From Palsa-504 sp963834685 (lineage in GTDB: Bacteria; Actinomycetota; Actinomycetes; Streptosporangiales; Streptosporangiaceae), in assembly GCA_963834685.1 (NCBI GenBank), contig CAWICW010000017.1, forward strand, positions 62,001 through 126,000: a stretch of 64,000 nt of DNA, read 5' to 3'. This document shows positions 33,183 through 43,335 of this stretch, one piece after another (positions within the stretch are counted from its first letter, which is position 1; every line of letters starts with the position of its first letter). A program made the position numbers and the translations under genes. The notes beneath the pieces are model-generated. The model was not told where the DNA came from. It searched no databases and saw nothing but the letters and a program-made list of their open reading frames with translations.

Positions 33183-34829
33183 ATGCTGCCCTCGCTGGAC
33201 GAAGTGCTCGCCATGGAGGTGTGCCGGCGCGGCCGCCCGCAGGTCGTGGCCGGTGCCGGCCGGCTGGATACGCCGGTCCGCTGGGTGCACGCGATCGAGC
33301 TCACCGACGTGGCCCGGCTGTTGCGGGGCGGCGAGCTGGTCCTCAGCACCGGGATCGCGCTGCCGGACGACGAGCGGCTGCTGGCCGCCTACGTGACCGA
33401 ACTGGCCGACGTCGGCGTGGCCGGGCTGGCCGTGGAGCTCGGCCGGCGCTACGCCGGGTCACTGCCGGGCGCGCTGGTCGCCGCGGCCAAGCAGGCCGGG
33501 CTGCCGCTGATCGCGTTCGAGCGCGAGGTCGCGTTCATCGAGATCACCGAGGCGGTGCACGCCCGGATCATCGATGCCCAACTCGACGAGCTGCGGGTCT
33601 CCGAGCGGCTGCACGAGATGTTCACCGAGCTGTCGATGGCCGGGGCCGCGCCGGAGGAGATCGTCCGGCAGGCTGCGGCCCTGGCCGGGCGGCCGGTGAT
33701 CCTGGCCGACCTGTCGCACCGCGTGCTGGCCTGCGAGCCGGCCGGGGCCGATCCAGGGCGGCTGCTGAGCGGCTTCGCCGCGCGAAGCCGGGCGGTGCGC
33801 GGCACGGGCCGGACGGTCTACGACGAGGCGTCGCGCTGGCTGGTGACCCCGGTGGGCGCGCGGGGCGAGGACTGGGGACGGGTGATCCTGGTCTGCGACG
33901 GCCCGCCTGCTGCGACCGATACCGTGCTCATCGAGCGGGCGGCTACCACGCTGGCCCTCGGCCGGCTGCTCACCCGGCACCGGGAAAGCCTGGAGCGGCA
34001 GGCCCACCGGACGCTGATCAGCGGCATCATCTCCCAAGCACACGCCGATCCGGCCGAGGCCGCGGTGCGCTCCCGGGCCCTGGGGGTGCCGGTCGACGGG
34101 CGCCAGCTTGTCGCGCTGGTGCTGAGGTTCCGCGATCCGGGGATTTCCGGTCCGGGCGGTCCGCTCGGCCCGCTCGGGATGCCGGCCCACGCCCGGGTGC
34201 TGGACCTGGCCGACGCGACGGCCGCGGCGTGCCGGGCCGAGCGGATCCCCTCGCTGGTCGGCACGCTGGATGACGATCGCGCCGGGGCCATGCTCTCGCT
34301 CGGCCCGCGGGTGGAGCCCGACGACGTGCTGACCAGGCTGGCCACCCGGATCAGGGACCGGGCCGGGGCGGACCCGGAGGTTCTGGTCATCGGGGTGGGC
34401 GCGACGGCCGGTTCGATCCGGGACGTCCGCCGCTCGTTCCTGGAGGCCAGCCAGGTGGCCGACGTGGCCGCATCCCGGTTGGAGGCGGCGGTGCCGCTGT
34501 TCTACCGGCTGCCCGACCTGCGCCTGCGCGGCCTGCTGCACCTGCTGCGCGACGACCCGCGGCTGCAGACCTTCGTGGAACGAGAACTCGGCGCGCTGCT
34601 GGCCGCCGGCCCAGGGCTCATTGATGCGCTGGCCGCCTACCTGGCGGCGGGCGGCAACAAGGCCGAGGCGGCCAAGGCTTCGCACCTGGCCCGCCCCACG
34701 TTCTACGAGCGGCTCCGCCGGATCGAGCGAATCCTCGGCACTGACCTCAGCTCGGCCGAATCGCGGACGTCCCTCCACGTGGCCCTGCTGGCCCGGGCTG
34801 CCGCCCGCGCCGCCTCAGCCGGTTCGTAA
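33183..34829 (+). CDS. PucR-family transcriptional regulator
   Basis: A 548-residue regulator. The N-terminal PucR domain (residues 1-125: SLDEVLAMEVCRRGRPQVVA, RWVHAIELTDVARLLRGGEL, LPLIAFEREVAFIEITEAVH) is followed by a GAF/GGDEF-like middle. The C-terminal HTH_30 region reads LAAYLAAGGNKAEAAKASHL, then RPTFYERLRRIERILGTDL. Members control purine or amino-acid breakdown genes in response to the substrate. It is divergent from the aminotransferase-mmsA pair, with 80 bp between them that include an AT-rich stretch (33160-33182). It most likely regulates that pair and itself. No strong ribosome site precedes ATG 33183, so a leaderless or short-leader mRNA is possible. Confidence 0.9.
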   Translation: MLPSLDEVLAMEVCRRGRPQVVAGAGRLDTPVRWVHAIELTDVARLLRGGELVLSTGIALPDDERLLAAYVTELADVGVAGLAVELGRRYAGSLPGALVAAAKQAGLPLIAFEREVAFIEITEAVHARIIDAQLDELRVSERLHEMFTELSMAGAAPEEIVRQAAALAGRPVILADLSHRVLACEPAGADPGRLLSGFAARSRAVRGTGRTVYDEASRWLVTPVGARGEDWGRVILVCDGPPAATDTVLIERAATTLALGRLLTRHRESLERQAHRTLISGIISQAHADPAEAAVRSRALGVPVDGRQLVALVLRFRDPGISGPGGPLGPLGMPAHARVLDLADATAAACRAERIPSLVGTLDDDRAGAMLSLGPRVEPDDVLTRLATRIRDRAGADPEVLVIGVGATAGSIRDVRRSFLEASQVADVAASRLEAAVPLFYRLPDLRLRGLLHLLRDDPRLQTFVERELGALLAAGPGLIDALAAYLAAGGNKAEAAKASHLARPTFYERLRRIERILGTDLSSAESRTSLHVALLARAAARAASAGS

Positions 34830-34860
34830 TCGCCGAACCCGAGGATCGTGGACCGTTGCG

Positions 34861-34917
34861 GGTGTCCTAGGTCCGCCTGCCGGAAACAGGCGTAAGGGCG
34901 GGACTGTCCAGGACACC
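34861..34917 (+). terminator. Nested inverted repeat after the PucR gene
   Basis: GGTGTCCT (34861-34868) pairs with AGGACACC (34910-34917). Inside this, GTCC (34871-34874) pairs with GGAC (34901-34904). At the core CGCCTG (34874-34879) pairs with CAGGCG (34887-34892) around a CCGGAAA loop. The structure lies 31 bp after the PucR stop. It lacks a U-tract, so it may be an intrinsic actinobacterial terminator, an RNA element or a protein site. Confidence 0.45.
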
Positions 34918-35068
34918 GCTTTACTGCCCTTGGCCCGCCTGCCCGGGAGAGCCGTACGATGGGAGGCGGGCGAGGTTGCTCCTTGTGTGCTGGTGGCCCT
35001 GGCCTCCGGGCCCGGCCGGGTGAGCGCCGGTCGTGCTAGCGGGGAAGGTGGCGCCGGAAAGTGAGTCG

Positions 35069-35446
35069 ATGATGGGCCAGGAGTTGCCGAGGCTCGCCGC
35101 CAGGCTAGAAAAGGTGCGCTCTGATATCGCCGCACTCGCGCGGTCGCGCGAACGCGTCCAGGCGCAGGTCACTGTCCTGAAGCAGCAGGAAGCAAAGCTT
35201 GGGGGGCAAGCTGCCAAGGCGCGGCAGATGGGCCGGGAAGACCTAGCTCGTGCGGCCCAGACCAGGCAGCGGGAAGCGGAAAGCCAGCGTACTGAGCTGG
35301 CGGTCCAGCTCGATCAACTGCTAGGCGAAGAAGCAGAGCTCACCATCGCGGCGCAACGGTTGCAGGCCAGAAAGGCGCGGATCTACTGGTTCGGACTCCA
35401 GGACCAGGACCGCGAAGACGCATTCGATACCAACGTCGGTCCATAA
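35069..35446 (+). CDS. Short PspA/IM30-like coiled-coil protein
   Basis: A 125-residue, almost entirely alpha-helical protein. Heptad-rich segments (LAARLEKVRSDIAALARSRE, AKARQMGREDLARAAQTRQR, LDQLLGEEAELTIAAQRLQA) follow the central hairpin pattern of PspA/IM30, including the GREDLAR turn. Full PspA is about 220-280 residues, so this is either a mini-paralogue or a fragment covering helices 2-4. The C-terminus (RIYWFGLQDQDREDAF) is unique. ATG 35069 (followed by a second ATG) is chosen; GGAAAG is upstream. It has no membrane segment. A role at stressed membranes would be inference from the family. Confidence 0.6.
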   Translation: MMGQELPRLAARLEKVRSDIAALARSRERVQAQVTVLKQQEAKLGGQAAKARQMGREDLARAAQTRQREAESQRTELAVQLDQLLGEEAELTIAAQRLQARKARIYWFGLQDQDREDAFDTNVGP

Positions 35447-35584
35447 GAGGAGGCGGCTGGCCCGTCCGCCGACGGCAAGCGACCGCTACCCGTGGCGGAC
35501 TGACCAGATCCGCACGACTCATCCGAGACGCAGGCCGGGAGTGCCTGCCATGCGGACCGAGGCCTGGTCCACCGGCTGGTCGGG

Positions 35585-36082
35585 CTAGGCGTCGAGCACC
35601 TGGCCGGCGCGCTGCACGACAGGATCCTCGCAGCTCCACGGGAAGTTAATCCAGCGGTCGGTGCGCTTCCAGACATACTCGCACTTGATCAGGGATCGCG
35701 GCTTCTCGTAGATCACCGCCGACCGTACGTCCTCCACGTGGTCCTTGATGAACGTATGGACAAGTTCCATGGTCCGGCCGGAGTCGGCGACGTCGTCGGC
35801 GATCAGCACCTTCTTGGCGGAGAAGTCGACCGCGCTGGGCACCGGCGGGAGCATGACCGGCATGTCAAGCGTGGTGCCGACTCCGTCGTAGAACTCGACG
35901 TTCGTCACGTGCAGGTTCTTGACCGCGAGCGCGTAACCGAGGGAAGCGGCCAGGAACAGGCCTCCACGCGCGATGGACAAGATAACGTCGGGCTCGAAGC
36001 CGTCGGCCGCGATGACCTCCGCCAGCTCCCGGGACGCCGCGCCGAAGCCCTGCCAGGTCAGATTCTCACGCTCGTCGTCCAT
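35585..36082 (-). CDS. Purine-type phosphoribosyltransferase
   Basis: A 165-residue type I phosphoribosyltransferase: DVILSIARGGLFLAASLGYA (first PRPP-contact loop), VTNVEFYDGVG, and the PRPP motif KKVLIADDVADSGRTMELVH. It ends in KCEYVWKRTDRWINFPWSCE, typical of xanthine/hypoxanthine-guanine-type transferases (XPRT-like). It would convert a purine base plus PRPP to the nucleotide in salvage. ATG 36082 is preferred over ATG 36094 because GAGAG is nearby; both are possible. It appears monocistronic. Base specificity cannot be read from sequence. Confidence 0.88.
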   Translation of the reverse strand: MDDERENLTWQGFGAASRELAEVIAADGFEPDVILSIARGGLFLAASLGYALAVKNLHVTNVEFYDGVGTTLDMPVMLPPVPSAVDFSAKKVLIADDVADSGRTMELVHTFIKDHVEDVRSAVIYEKPRSLIKCEYVWKRTDRWINFPWSCEDPVVQRAGQVLDA

Positions 36083-36139
36083 AACCGCTCTCATCACCAG
36101 TGGTCCTGGTGCCCATGGTGCCACGCGAGGGATTTGACG

Positions 36140-36176
36140 TCCTCCCCGCCCTGAAGGACGAGGGCTCGCGCCCGGC
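36140..36176. mobile_element. Possible end remnant of an IS200/IS605-type element
   Basis: The stretch around 36138-36165 (GTCCTCCCCGCCCTGAAGGAC core) resembles the sequence often found near the ends of IS605/IS1341-type elements with TnpB genes in actinobacteria. It can fold into a short hairpin (GTCC with GGAC). No transposase is left. The call is from memory of this motif and is tentative. Confidence 0.3.
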
Positions 36177-36245
36177 AATTTCGGTCATGTTGAAGACGCA
36201 GGTCTCGTCCAGTTCAAGCCCTGAGCTTTGGTCGATGCGCATTCT

Positions 36246-36259
36246 CTGACTAAGGTCAG
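36246..36259 (+). promoter_or_regulatory. Palindrome overlapping the leader of the MarR-GNAT gene
   Basis: CTGAC-TAAG-GTCAG is a perfect 5-4-5 inverted repeat that ends 3 bp before the start codon at 36263 and overlaps the ribosome-binding region. This is a plausible MarR-type autoregulatory operator. It differs from the DosR consensus at four positions. Confidence 0.45.
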
Positions 36260-36262
36260 GGA

Positions 36263-37150
36263 ATGGACCATGACATGATCGAGCAAGTCCGGCGGTTTAA
36301 CCGGACCGTCACGCAGCGGATCGGCGCGCTGGACGACGCCTTCCTGGCCCGCGACCGGCCGCTCGGGCAGGCGCGCCTGCTGTGGGAGATCGGCCCGGAC
36401 GGCAGCGACGTGCGGCGGCTGCGCGCCCGGCTCGACCTGGACTCCGGCTACCTGAGTCGGCTGCTGCGGTCGCTGGAGAGCGACGAGCTGGTCCGCGTCG
36501 AGCCGAGCGAGGCGGACGGGCGGGTGCGGACGGCCCGCCTGACCAGCCGCGGGCGGATCGAACGAGCCGAGCTCGACCGGCTCTCCGATGATGCGGCCGC
36601 GGCCCTGCTGGAACCGCTGAGCAGGCGGCAGCGGGACCGGCTGATGACCGCGATGGCCGAGGTCGAGCGGCTCCTGTCGGCCTCAGCGATCCAGATCAGC
36701 GTGTGCGACCCCCGGCACCCAGATGCGCGCCGCGCGGTCCGGGCCTACGTCACCGAGCTGTCATCCCGCTTCGAGGACGGCTTCGACCCGGCCCGGGGCA
36801 TCTCGGCCACCGACGACGAGGTGTCCCCGCCCGCGGGGTTGTTCCTGCTCGCCACCTTGTACGCCGAGCCGGTCGGGTGCGGGATCCTCAAGTTCCATCC
36901 GGACGCGTCGGCTCATCTGAAGCGGATGTGGGTCGCCCGCGACGTCCGCGGACTGGGACTGGGACGCCGGCTACTGGCCGAACTGGAGGCCCAGGCCGCG
37001 GCCCACGGCGTCCGCACGCTCCAGCTGGAGACTCACCACGCCCTGAACGAAGCGATCGGCCTATACCGGACGGCCGGCTACCGCGAGGTCCCCGCATTCA
37101 ACGACGAACCCTACGCCCACCACTGGTTCGAGAAGAGGATCGGGGCCTGA
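36263..37150 (+). CDS. MarR-GNAT fusion: regulator with acetyltransferase domain
   Basis: A 295-residue two-domain protein. Residues 1-150 are a MarR winged helix: VRRFNRTVTQRIGALDDAFL, LLWEIGPDGSDVRRLRARLD, DSGYLSRLLRSLESDELVRV, wing SEADGRVRTARLTSRGR. Residues about 155-295 are a GNAT acetyltransferase: FHPDASAHLKRMWVARDVRG, then LGLGRRLLAELEAQAAAHGV (acetyl-CoA loop RGLGLGRR) and LYRTAGYREVPAFN. Such fusions are widespread in actinobacteria and may couple a small-molecule acetyltransferase with control of its own gene. A palindrome sits on its ribosome site. The acetyl acceptor is unknown. Confidence 0.92.
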   Translation: MDHDMIEQVRRFNRTVTQRIGALDDAFLARDRPLGQARLLWEIGPDGSDVRRLRARLDLDSGYLSRLLRSLESDELVRVEPSEADGRVRTARLTSRGRIERAELDRLSDDAAAALLEPLSRRQRDRLMTAMAEVERLLSASAIQISVCDPRHPDARRAVRAYVTELSSRFEDGFDPARGISATDDEVSPPAGLFLLATLYAEPVGCGILKFHPDASAHLKRMWVARDVRGLGLGRRLLAELEAQAAAHGVRTLQLETHHALNEAIGLYRTAGYREVPAFNDEPYAHHWFEKRIGA

Positions 37151-37156
37151 CTCGCG

Positions 37157-37747
37157 CTACCGCGCGTCGGCCTCGCGGGCCGCGACCTCGAGCTGGTTCC
37201 GGTACGTTGCCCACCACGCGCGGTCGCCCGGCGCGAGGCTGCCGTTGTCCTGCCGCAGCCCGGTCGCGCCGTCGATGAGCTCGCGGACGATGTCGGCCTG
37301 CCCGGCGTGCCTATCGGTCTCGGCGATCATGTGCACCAGGATCCGGTGCAGCGTGACCTCGCGGCGCTCTTGCGGCCACCACGGCACCTGGCCGATGGCG
37401 TCCAGGGCCAGCGTGCCGATGGTGGCGTCGGAGTGTGCCCACGCCCGGTGGTACAGACCGATGATCTCCGCTCGTGACTCGTCGGGGGTGGCCCACATGT
37501 CCGCGTTGGGCTCGGCCCCTTCCTCCAGCCACGGCAGCCGCTCGCCGAAGGGCTGGCCGAACGTCTCGCCGAAGTACCCCAGCTCCACGCTGGCCAGGTG
37601 CTTGACCAGGCCGAGCAGATTGGTGCCGGTCGGCACCATCGGGCGGCGGACGTCGTACTCGGACAGCCCGTCGAGCTTCCACAGCATGGCCTCGCGCGCC
37701 GCCTGCAGGTAACGCCGTAGGTCAGCCTTGGGATCTGGATCGGTCAT
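37157..37747 (-). CDS. DinB-family (DUF664) protein
   Basis: A 196-residue four-helix DinB/YfiT-like protein: DLRRYLQAAREAMLWKLDGL, GTNLLGLVKHLASVELGYFG, and VTLHRILVHMIAETDRHAGQ, carrying the His residues that bind a divalent metal (HLA, HMIAE, DRHAGQ). The C-terminus RAWWATYRNQLEVAAREA is typical of DUF664. Members may act as metal-dependent thiol transferases using mycothiol or bacillithiol, or have unknown roles. ATG 37747 is chosen at the start of similarity. Convergent with the MarR-GNAT gene (6-bp gap). Confidence 0.88.
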   Translation of the reverse strand: MTDPDPKADLRRYLQAAREAMLWKLDGLSEYDVRRPMVPTGTNLLGLVKHLASVELGYFGETFGQPFGERLPWLEEGAEPNADMWATPDESRAEIIGLYHRAWAHSDATIGTLALDAIGQVPWWPQERREVTLHRILVHMIAETDRHAGQADIVRELIDGATGLRQDNGSLAPGDRAWWATYRNQLEVAAREADAR

Positions 37748-37830
37748 GTCCGCCAGTCTGCCATCCTCCGGCGCGGGCGCACCAAGAGTGATCTCTTGAC
37801 CAGCAGGAGGCACAAGCCGAGGATGGCGGT

Positions 37831-38205
37831 ATGTCCGAGCTGCCATCGTGGGCACGCGACGCGCTCGCCGGGGTCTACGATCCCTGCTGCCAGGAGAAGG
37901 GCATCTCGGTTATCGACATGGGCCTGGTGCGCTCGGTCCAGGTCGAAGACGGGGTGGCCAAGGTCGAACTGCTGCTGACCTCCGGCTGGTGCCCCTTCGC
38001 GGCCACCGTGCTCACCCAGGTCAAGGACCAGATCCTCGGCCAGCCCGGGATCCGCGACGCAGACGTCTCAATCGTCTGGGATGAGGCCTGGACCACCGAC
38101 CGGCTCTCACCCCGGGCCAGGAGCATCCTGCGCTTCTTGCCCCCTCCCTCGGCCGTACCGGACCGGGACGCCTACATCGCCGCCCACAGCCAACCAAAGG
38201 AGTAG
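37831..38205 (+). CDS. DUF59/MIP18 (PaaD/SufT-like) metal-sulfur cluster assembly factor
   Basis: A 124-residue protein with the DUF59 fold: LAGVYDPCCQEKGISVIDMG, then VAKVELLLTSGWCPFAATVL and GIRDADVSIVWDEAW. Instead of the usual DPE(I/L) the loop reads DPCCQEK, with an extra Cys pair, and the conserved Cys of TSGWCP is present. DUF59 proteins help to mature Fe-S or other metal centres of partner enzymes. It begins 5 bp before the amidohydrolase gene, which suggests service to that enzyme. The two genes are commonly seen together (recollection, not checked). Confidence 0.8.
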   Translation: MSELPSWARDALAGVYDPCCQEKGISVIDMGLVRSVQVEDGVAKVELLLTSGWCPFAATVLTQVKDQILGQPGIRDADVSIVWDEAWTTDRLSPRARSILRFLPPPSAVPDRDAYIAAHSQPKE

Positions 38206-38210
38206 CCGCC

Positions 38211-39212
38211 ATGATCGACGATGCCTTCGTCTTCGACTGCGTGGCGCACGTCTTCAACTTCGACCCGAAGAACGCGTTCGGCCAGGCGGGCCTGATGTTC
38301 GACAACCACCTGTACGCATTCCACAATGCCCTGACTCCGGAGACGGACCGGCACAAGCTGCCGGCCGAGGAGTTCCTGCGGGAGTGGACGCCCTCGGACA
38401 TCCGCAAGATGGTGTTCGAGGAGTCCGACACCGACATGCTGGTCGCGATGCCGCTCCCGCTGACCGACCTGTTCCGCGACGGCCTGTCACCGTGGGAGTC
38501 CTGCGCCGACCTGGCCAGCCGCGACCCGAACCGGACCGTCTTCTGGGGCTCGGTGAACCCGCTCGAGGGCCGAAAGGCGCTAGACCTGATGGAGCGCCAG
38601 GTCGGGGAGTTCGGCGCCCGCGCATTCAAGTTCTACAACGTCCGGTACGACTACGGGAAGCCGTACCCGTGGCGGATGGATGACCCGAACATCGCGTTCC
38701 CGATCTTCGAGAAGGCCCAGGAACTCGGGGTCAACCTGATCGGGGTGCACAAGGGCGTCCCGCTTGGCCCGCAGCCGATCGAGCACACCCAGACCTGGGA
38801 CATGGACGGCGCGGCGGCCAACTTCCCCGACATCAACTTCGTGATCTTCCACGTGGGGCTGCCGTTCCTCGACGAGACCTGCTGGCAGCTCATCCGGTAC
38901 CCGAACCTGTACGCCTCGATCGCGGCCACGATCAACTTCGTGGTGCGGGCGCCCCGGATGTTCGCCGAGATCCTGGGCAAGCTGCTGTTCTGGTGCGGCG
39001 AAGACAAGATCATCTACGGCTCGGAGGCGCCGCTGTTCCATCCGCAGTGGGCGCTGCGTGCGTTCATGGATTTCCAGATCCCGCAGGACCTCTGCGAGGG
39101 ATACGGCTACCCGCAGCTCACCGACCAGGCCAAGCGCAAGATCCTGGGCGAGAACCTGCTGCGGCTGCACGGCATTGACCTGGCCGAGGCCAGGGCCAGA
39201 ACCAGCACCTAG
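38211..39212 (+). CDS. Amidohydrolase-2 family metal-dependent hydrolase/decarboxylase
   Basis: A 333-residue TIM-barrel protein of the amidohydrolase 2 (ACMSD-like) family. Seen: FVFDCVAHVFNF where the first metal motif HxH is expected (CVAHVF retains one His), ARAFKFYNVRYDYGKPYPWR, LIGVHKGVPLG (barrel-strand His), FVIFHVGLPFLDETCW (second barrel His), IIYGSEAPLFHP (Asp/Glu region altered to Glu) and LGENLLRLHGID. The metal ligand set is thus partly unusual (D/CxAH rather than HxH, SE for SD). The substrate is unknown; acyclic or aromatic carboxylates are typical. Forms an operon with the DUF59 gene. Confidence 0.82.
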   Translation: MIDDAFVFDCVAHVFNFDPKNAFGQAGLMFDNHLYAFHNALTPETDRHKLPAEEFLREWTPSDIRKMVFEESDTDMLVAMPLPLTDLFRDGLSPWESCADLASRDPNRTVFWGSVNPLEGRKALDLMERQVGEFGARAFKFYNVRYDYGKPYPWRMDDPNIAFPIFEKAQELGVNLIGVHKGVPLGPQPIEHTQTWDMDGAAANFPDINFVIFHVGLPFLDETCWQLIRYPNLYASIAATINFVVRAPRMFAEILGKLLFWCGEDKIIYGSEAPLFHPQWALRAFMDFQIPQDLCEGYGYPQLTDQAKRKILGENLLRLHGIDLAEARARTST

Positions 39213-40663
39213 GCCAGCCCGGGCGGCAGCAGCCCGGGCGGGAAGTTCTGGTACGCGACCGGGACCAGCCAGCGGCGGATCGCGGCCGTGCCCACCGAGG
39301 TGTAGGCCGGCACCGTGGTGGCCGGCCACGGCCCGCCGTGGTGCTGGGCCGGGACCACGGCCACGCCGGTCGGCCAGCCGTTGAATACGATCCGGCCGGC
39401 CACGTGCTCCAGGACCGCGACCACCTGGCGGGCCAGGTCCAGGTCCTCGGGCGATCCCGGGTCAGCGTGTACGGTGCCAACCAGGTTCCCGGCCAGCGCG
39501 GCGAGCACCGGAAGCAGGTCGGCGACCGACGGATAGGTGATGACCAGCCCGGCCGGGCCGAACCGCTCGCGGGACAGCACGGCGAGGTCGGCGGCGAACT
39601 CCTTCAGCGTGAGCTGGAACACCCGCGGCGTGGCCCCCCACGGTCCCGGCCCGGGCTGGCCAGCGGCCAGGTCGGTAACACCCGCGTGATCCTCGGCCTC
39701 GGCGACCGCGTCCTCGTAGCCCGCGAAGATCCGGCCGGACAGCATCGGCCCGCCCGCTGAGGCGCCGACCGCCTCGCCGATCGCCGACAGCAGCCCCACG
39801 TCCTCGGGGACGAAGAGCAGGCCGGGGTTGGTGCAGAACTGGCCGGCGCCCAGGGTCAGCGACGCGACGTACCCGCTGGCGACTTCGGCCGGACGGGCGA
39901 ACGCGGCTCCGGGCAGCACCACGCCGGGGTTGACCGAGCCGAGCTCGCCGTAAAACGGGATCGGGACCGGCCGCTCGGCGCAGATCCGGGCCAGGGCCAG
40001 CCCGCCCGCGGTGGACCCGGTAAACCCGGCCGCCGCGATATCCGGGTGCCGGAGCAGCCGCAGACCCGCCTGCACCCCGTGCACCAGCCCGAACACCCCC
40101 GCCGGCGCCCCGGCCGAGGCCAGCGCCTGGGCGACCACCTCGGCGGTCACGTCGGAGGTGACCGGATGCGCCTCGTGTGCCTTCACCACGACCGGGCAGC
40201 CCGCGGCCAGCGCGGAGGCGGTATCACCACCCGCCACCGAGAACGCGAACGGGAAGTTGGACGCCGCGAACACGGCCACCGGCCCCACCGCGCGGTTGAT
40301 CCGCCGCAGGTCCGGGATGACGCCCTCGGCGCGGGTCACCACGGCGTCCACGTAACTGCCGTCCCGCAGCACGCCCGCGAACATCCGCAGCTGGGTGGTG
40401 GTCCGGGCCACCTCGCCGGTGAGCCGCTCACCGCCGAGCGCGGTCTCGGTGTCGGCGATCACGGCCAGCTCGCCGGCCCGGTCATCCAGGGCGTCGGCCA
40501 CGGCCTCCAGCACCTGCGCCCGCTGGGCCAGCGCGGTCCCGGCACCCCAGGCGGGAGCCGCGGCCAGCGCCGCCGCCACGATCGCGTCGACCTCGGCGTC
40601 GGTCGTCTCGGCGACCGGCTCGCCCACCGGCTCTCCGGTGCGCGGGTCAAACCCCTGGATCAT
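39209..40663 (-). CDS. 2-oxoglutarate semialdehyde dehydrogenase (NADP-type ALDH)
   Basis: A 484-residue aldehyde dehydrogenase of the ketoglutarate-semialdehyde group: GPVAVFAASNFPFAFSVAGG, VVVKAHEAHPVTS, AAGFTGSTAGGLAL, ELGSVNPGVVLPGAA with the general base Glu, and catalytic Cys in LGAGQFCTNPGLLFVP. The C-terminus has NGWPTGVAVVPAQHHGGPWP, characteristic of this subgroup. It is the last enzyme of the non-phosphorylative pentose route, making 2-oxoglutarate. Encoded 9 bp after the arabonate dehydratase gene, in the same operon. The end of this gene meets the convergent amidohydrolase gene with a 4-bp overlap. Confidence 0.9.
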   Translation of the reverse strand: MIQGFDPRTGEPVGEPVAETTDAEVDAIVAAALAAAPAWGAGTALAQRAQVLEAVADALDDRAGELAVIADTETALGGERLTGEVARTTTQLRMFAGVLRDGSYVDAVVTRAEGVIPDLRRINRAVGPVAVFAASNFPFAFSVAGGDTASALAAGCPVVVKAHEAHPVTSDVTAEVVAQALASAGAPAGVFGLVHGVQAGLRLLRHPDIAAAGFTGSTAGGLALARICAERPVPIPFYGELGSVNPGVVLPGAAFARPAEVASGYVASLTLGAGQFCTNPGLLFVPEDVGLLSAIGEAVGASAGGPMLSGRIFAGYEDAVAEAEDHAGVTDLAAGQPGPGPWGATPRVFQLTLKEFAADLAVLSRERFGPAGLVITYPSVADLLPVLAALAGNLVGTVHADPGSPEDLDLARQVVAVLEHVAGRIVFNGWPTGVAVVPAQHHGGPWPATTVPAYTSVGTAAIRRWLVPVAYQNFPPGLLPPGLA

Positions 40664-40672
40664 TAGGTCACC

Positions 40673-42405
<1,733 letters not shown>

Positions 42406-42409
<4 letters not shown>

Positions 42410-43335
42410 CGCATGCCCCAGGCGGTCAGGATGCCGGAGATCTCCTCCTTGATGGCCGCCGGGAGCAGGCGGCTGGGCGGGCGGACGTCGGGCCGGCACA
42501 GGCCCAGCTGGGCCAGGGCCTCCTTGACCACGCTCACGTTGTCGGCGCTGGCGTCGGCCAGCCGCAGCTCCTCGAACCGGCGGGCGCTCTCCCAGGCCTG
42601 CATCGCGGCCGGGAAGTCGTTCGCGCGCAGCGCGTCGAGCATGGCCCGGGCCAGCGCGGGGCTGACGTTGGCCAGGCCCGAGGTAAAGCCGCGCGCGCCG
42701 ACCGCCCAGAACGCCGGGGCGGTCAGCTCGGCCGCGCCAGCCAGCCAGGTCAGCCGGCCGAGCCCGGCGTCCCGGGCCACCGTGGCGAACTTGGTCGCGT
42801 CGCGCACGCCGTACTTGACGCCGATGACGTTCGGCGCCCGGTCGGCGAGCGCGGCGATCTGCGCACCGGTGCGGCGCTCGTCCCGGATGTACAGGACCAC
42901 GCCCAGGTCGGGCACGGCGCCGGCGATGGCGGCGTGGTAGTCGATCCAGCCATCGGCCGATACGTAGGGGTGCACCGGCTGGTGGATCATGATCATGCGG
43001 GCCCCGTGATCCTCGGCGTGCCGGGCCGCCTCGATCGCGGTCGCGATGTCGTGCCCGACGCCGGCCAGGAGTTCGACCTCGTCGGCCCGGCCGGTGGTGG
43101 CCTTGGCCGCGGTCTCGAGCGCCTGCCGGGCCTCGGCTGGGCTGAGCGCGTAGAACTCTCCGGTGTTGCCGTTCGGGGTGATGACCGAGATCCCCGCGTC
43201 GATCAGGCGCGCGGTCAGCGCGGCGTAGGTGTCCCAGTCGGGGTTCCCGTCGGCCTGGTACGGCGTGACGGGGACGACGACGACGGTGGCCAGGAGGCGG
43301 CGCAGGGTGCTGCCCGCGGCCGGGGTGAGGCTCAT
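42406..43335 (-). CDS. DapA-family 2-keto-3-deoxypentonate dehydratase
   Basis: A 309-residue TIM-barrel class I aldolase/dehydratase. Schiff-base Lys174 lies in NVIGVKYGVRDATKF, Tyr149 in VVLYIRDERRTG, and the substrate-binding GNTGEFYALS (in place of GTTGE) at about 56-65. The GNTGEF form and FTSGLANVSP are seen in 2-keto-3-deoxy-L-arabonate dehydratases and glucarate dehydratases rather than lysine-pathway DapA. The reaction gives 2-oxoglutarate semialdehyde. The gene overlaps the dehydratase downstream and the GntR gene upstream by 4 bp each. The operon therefore encodes consecutive steps. Confidence 0.88.
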
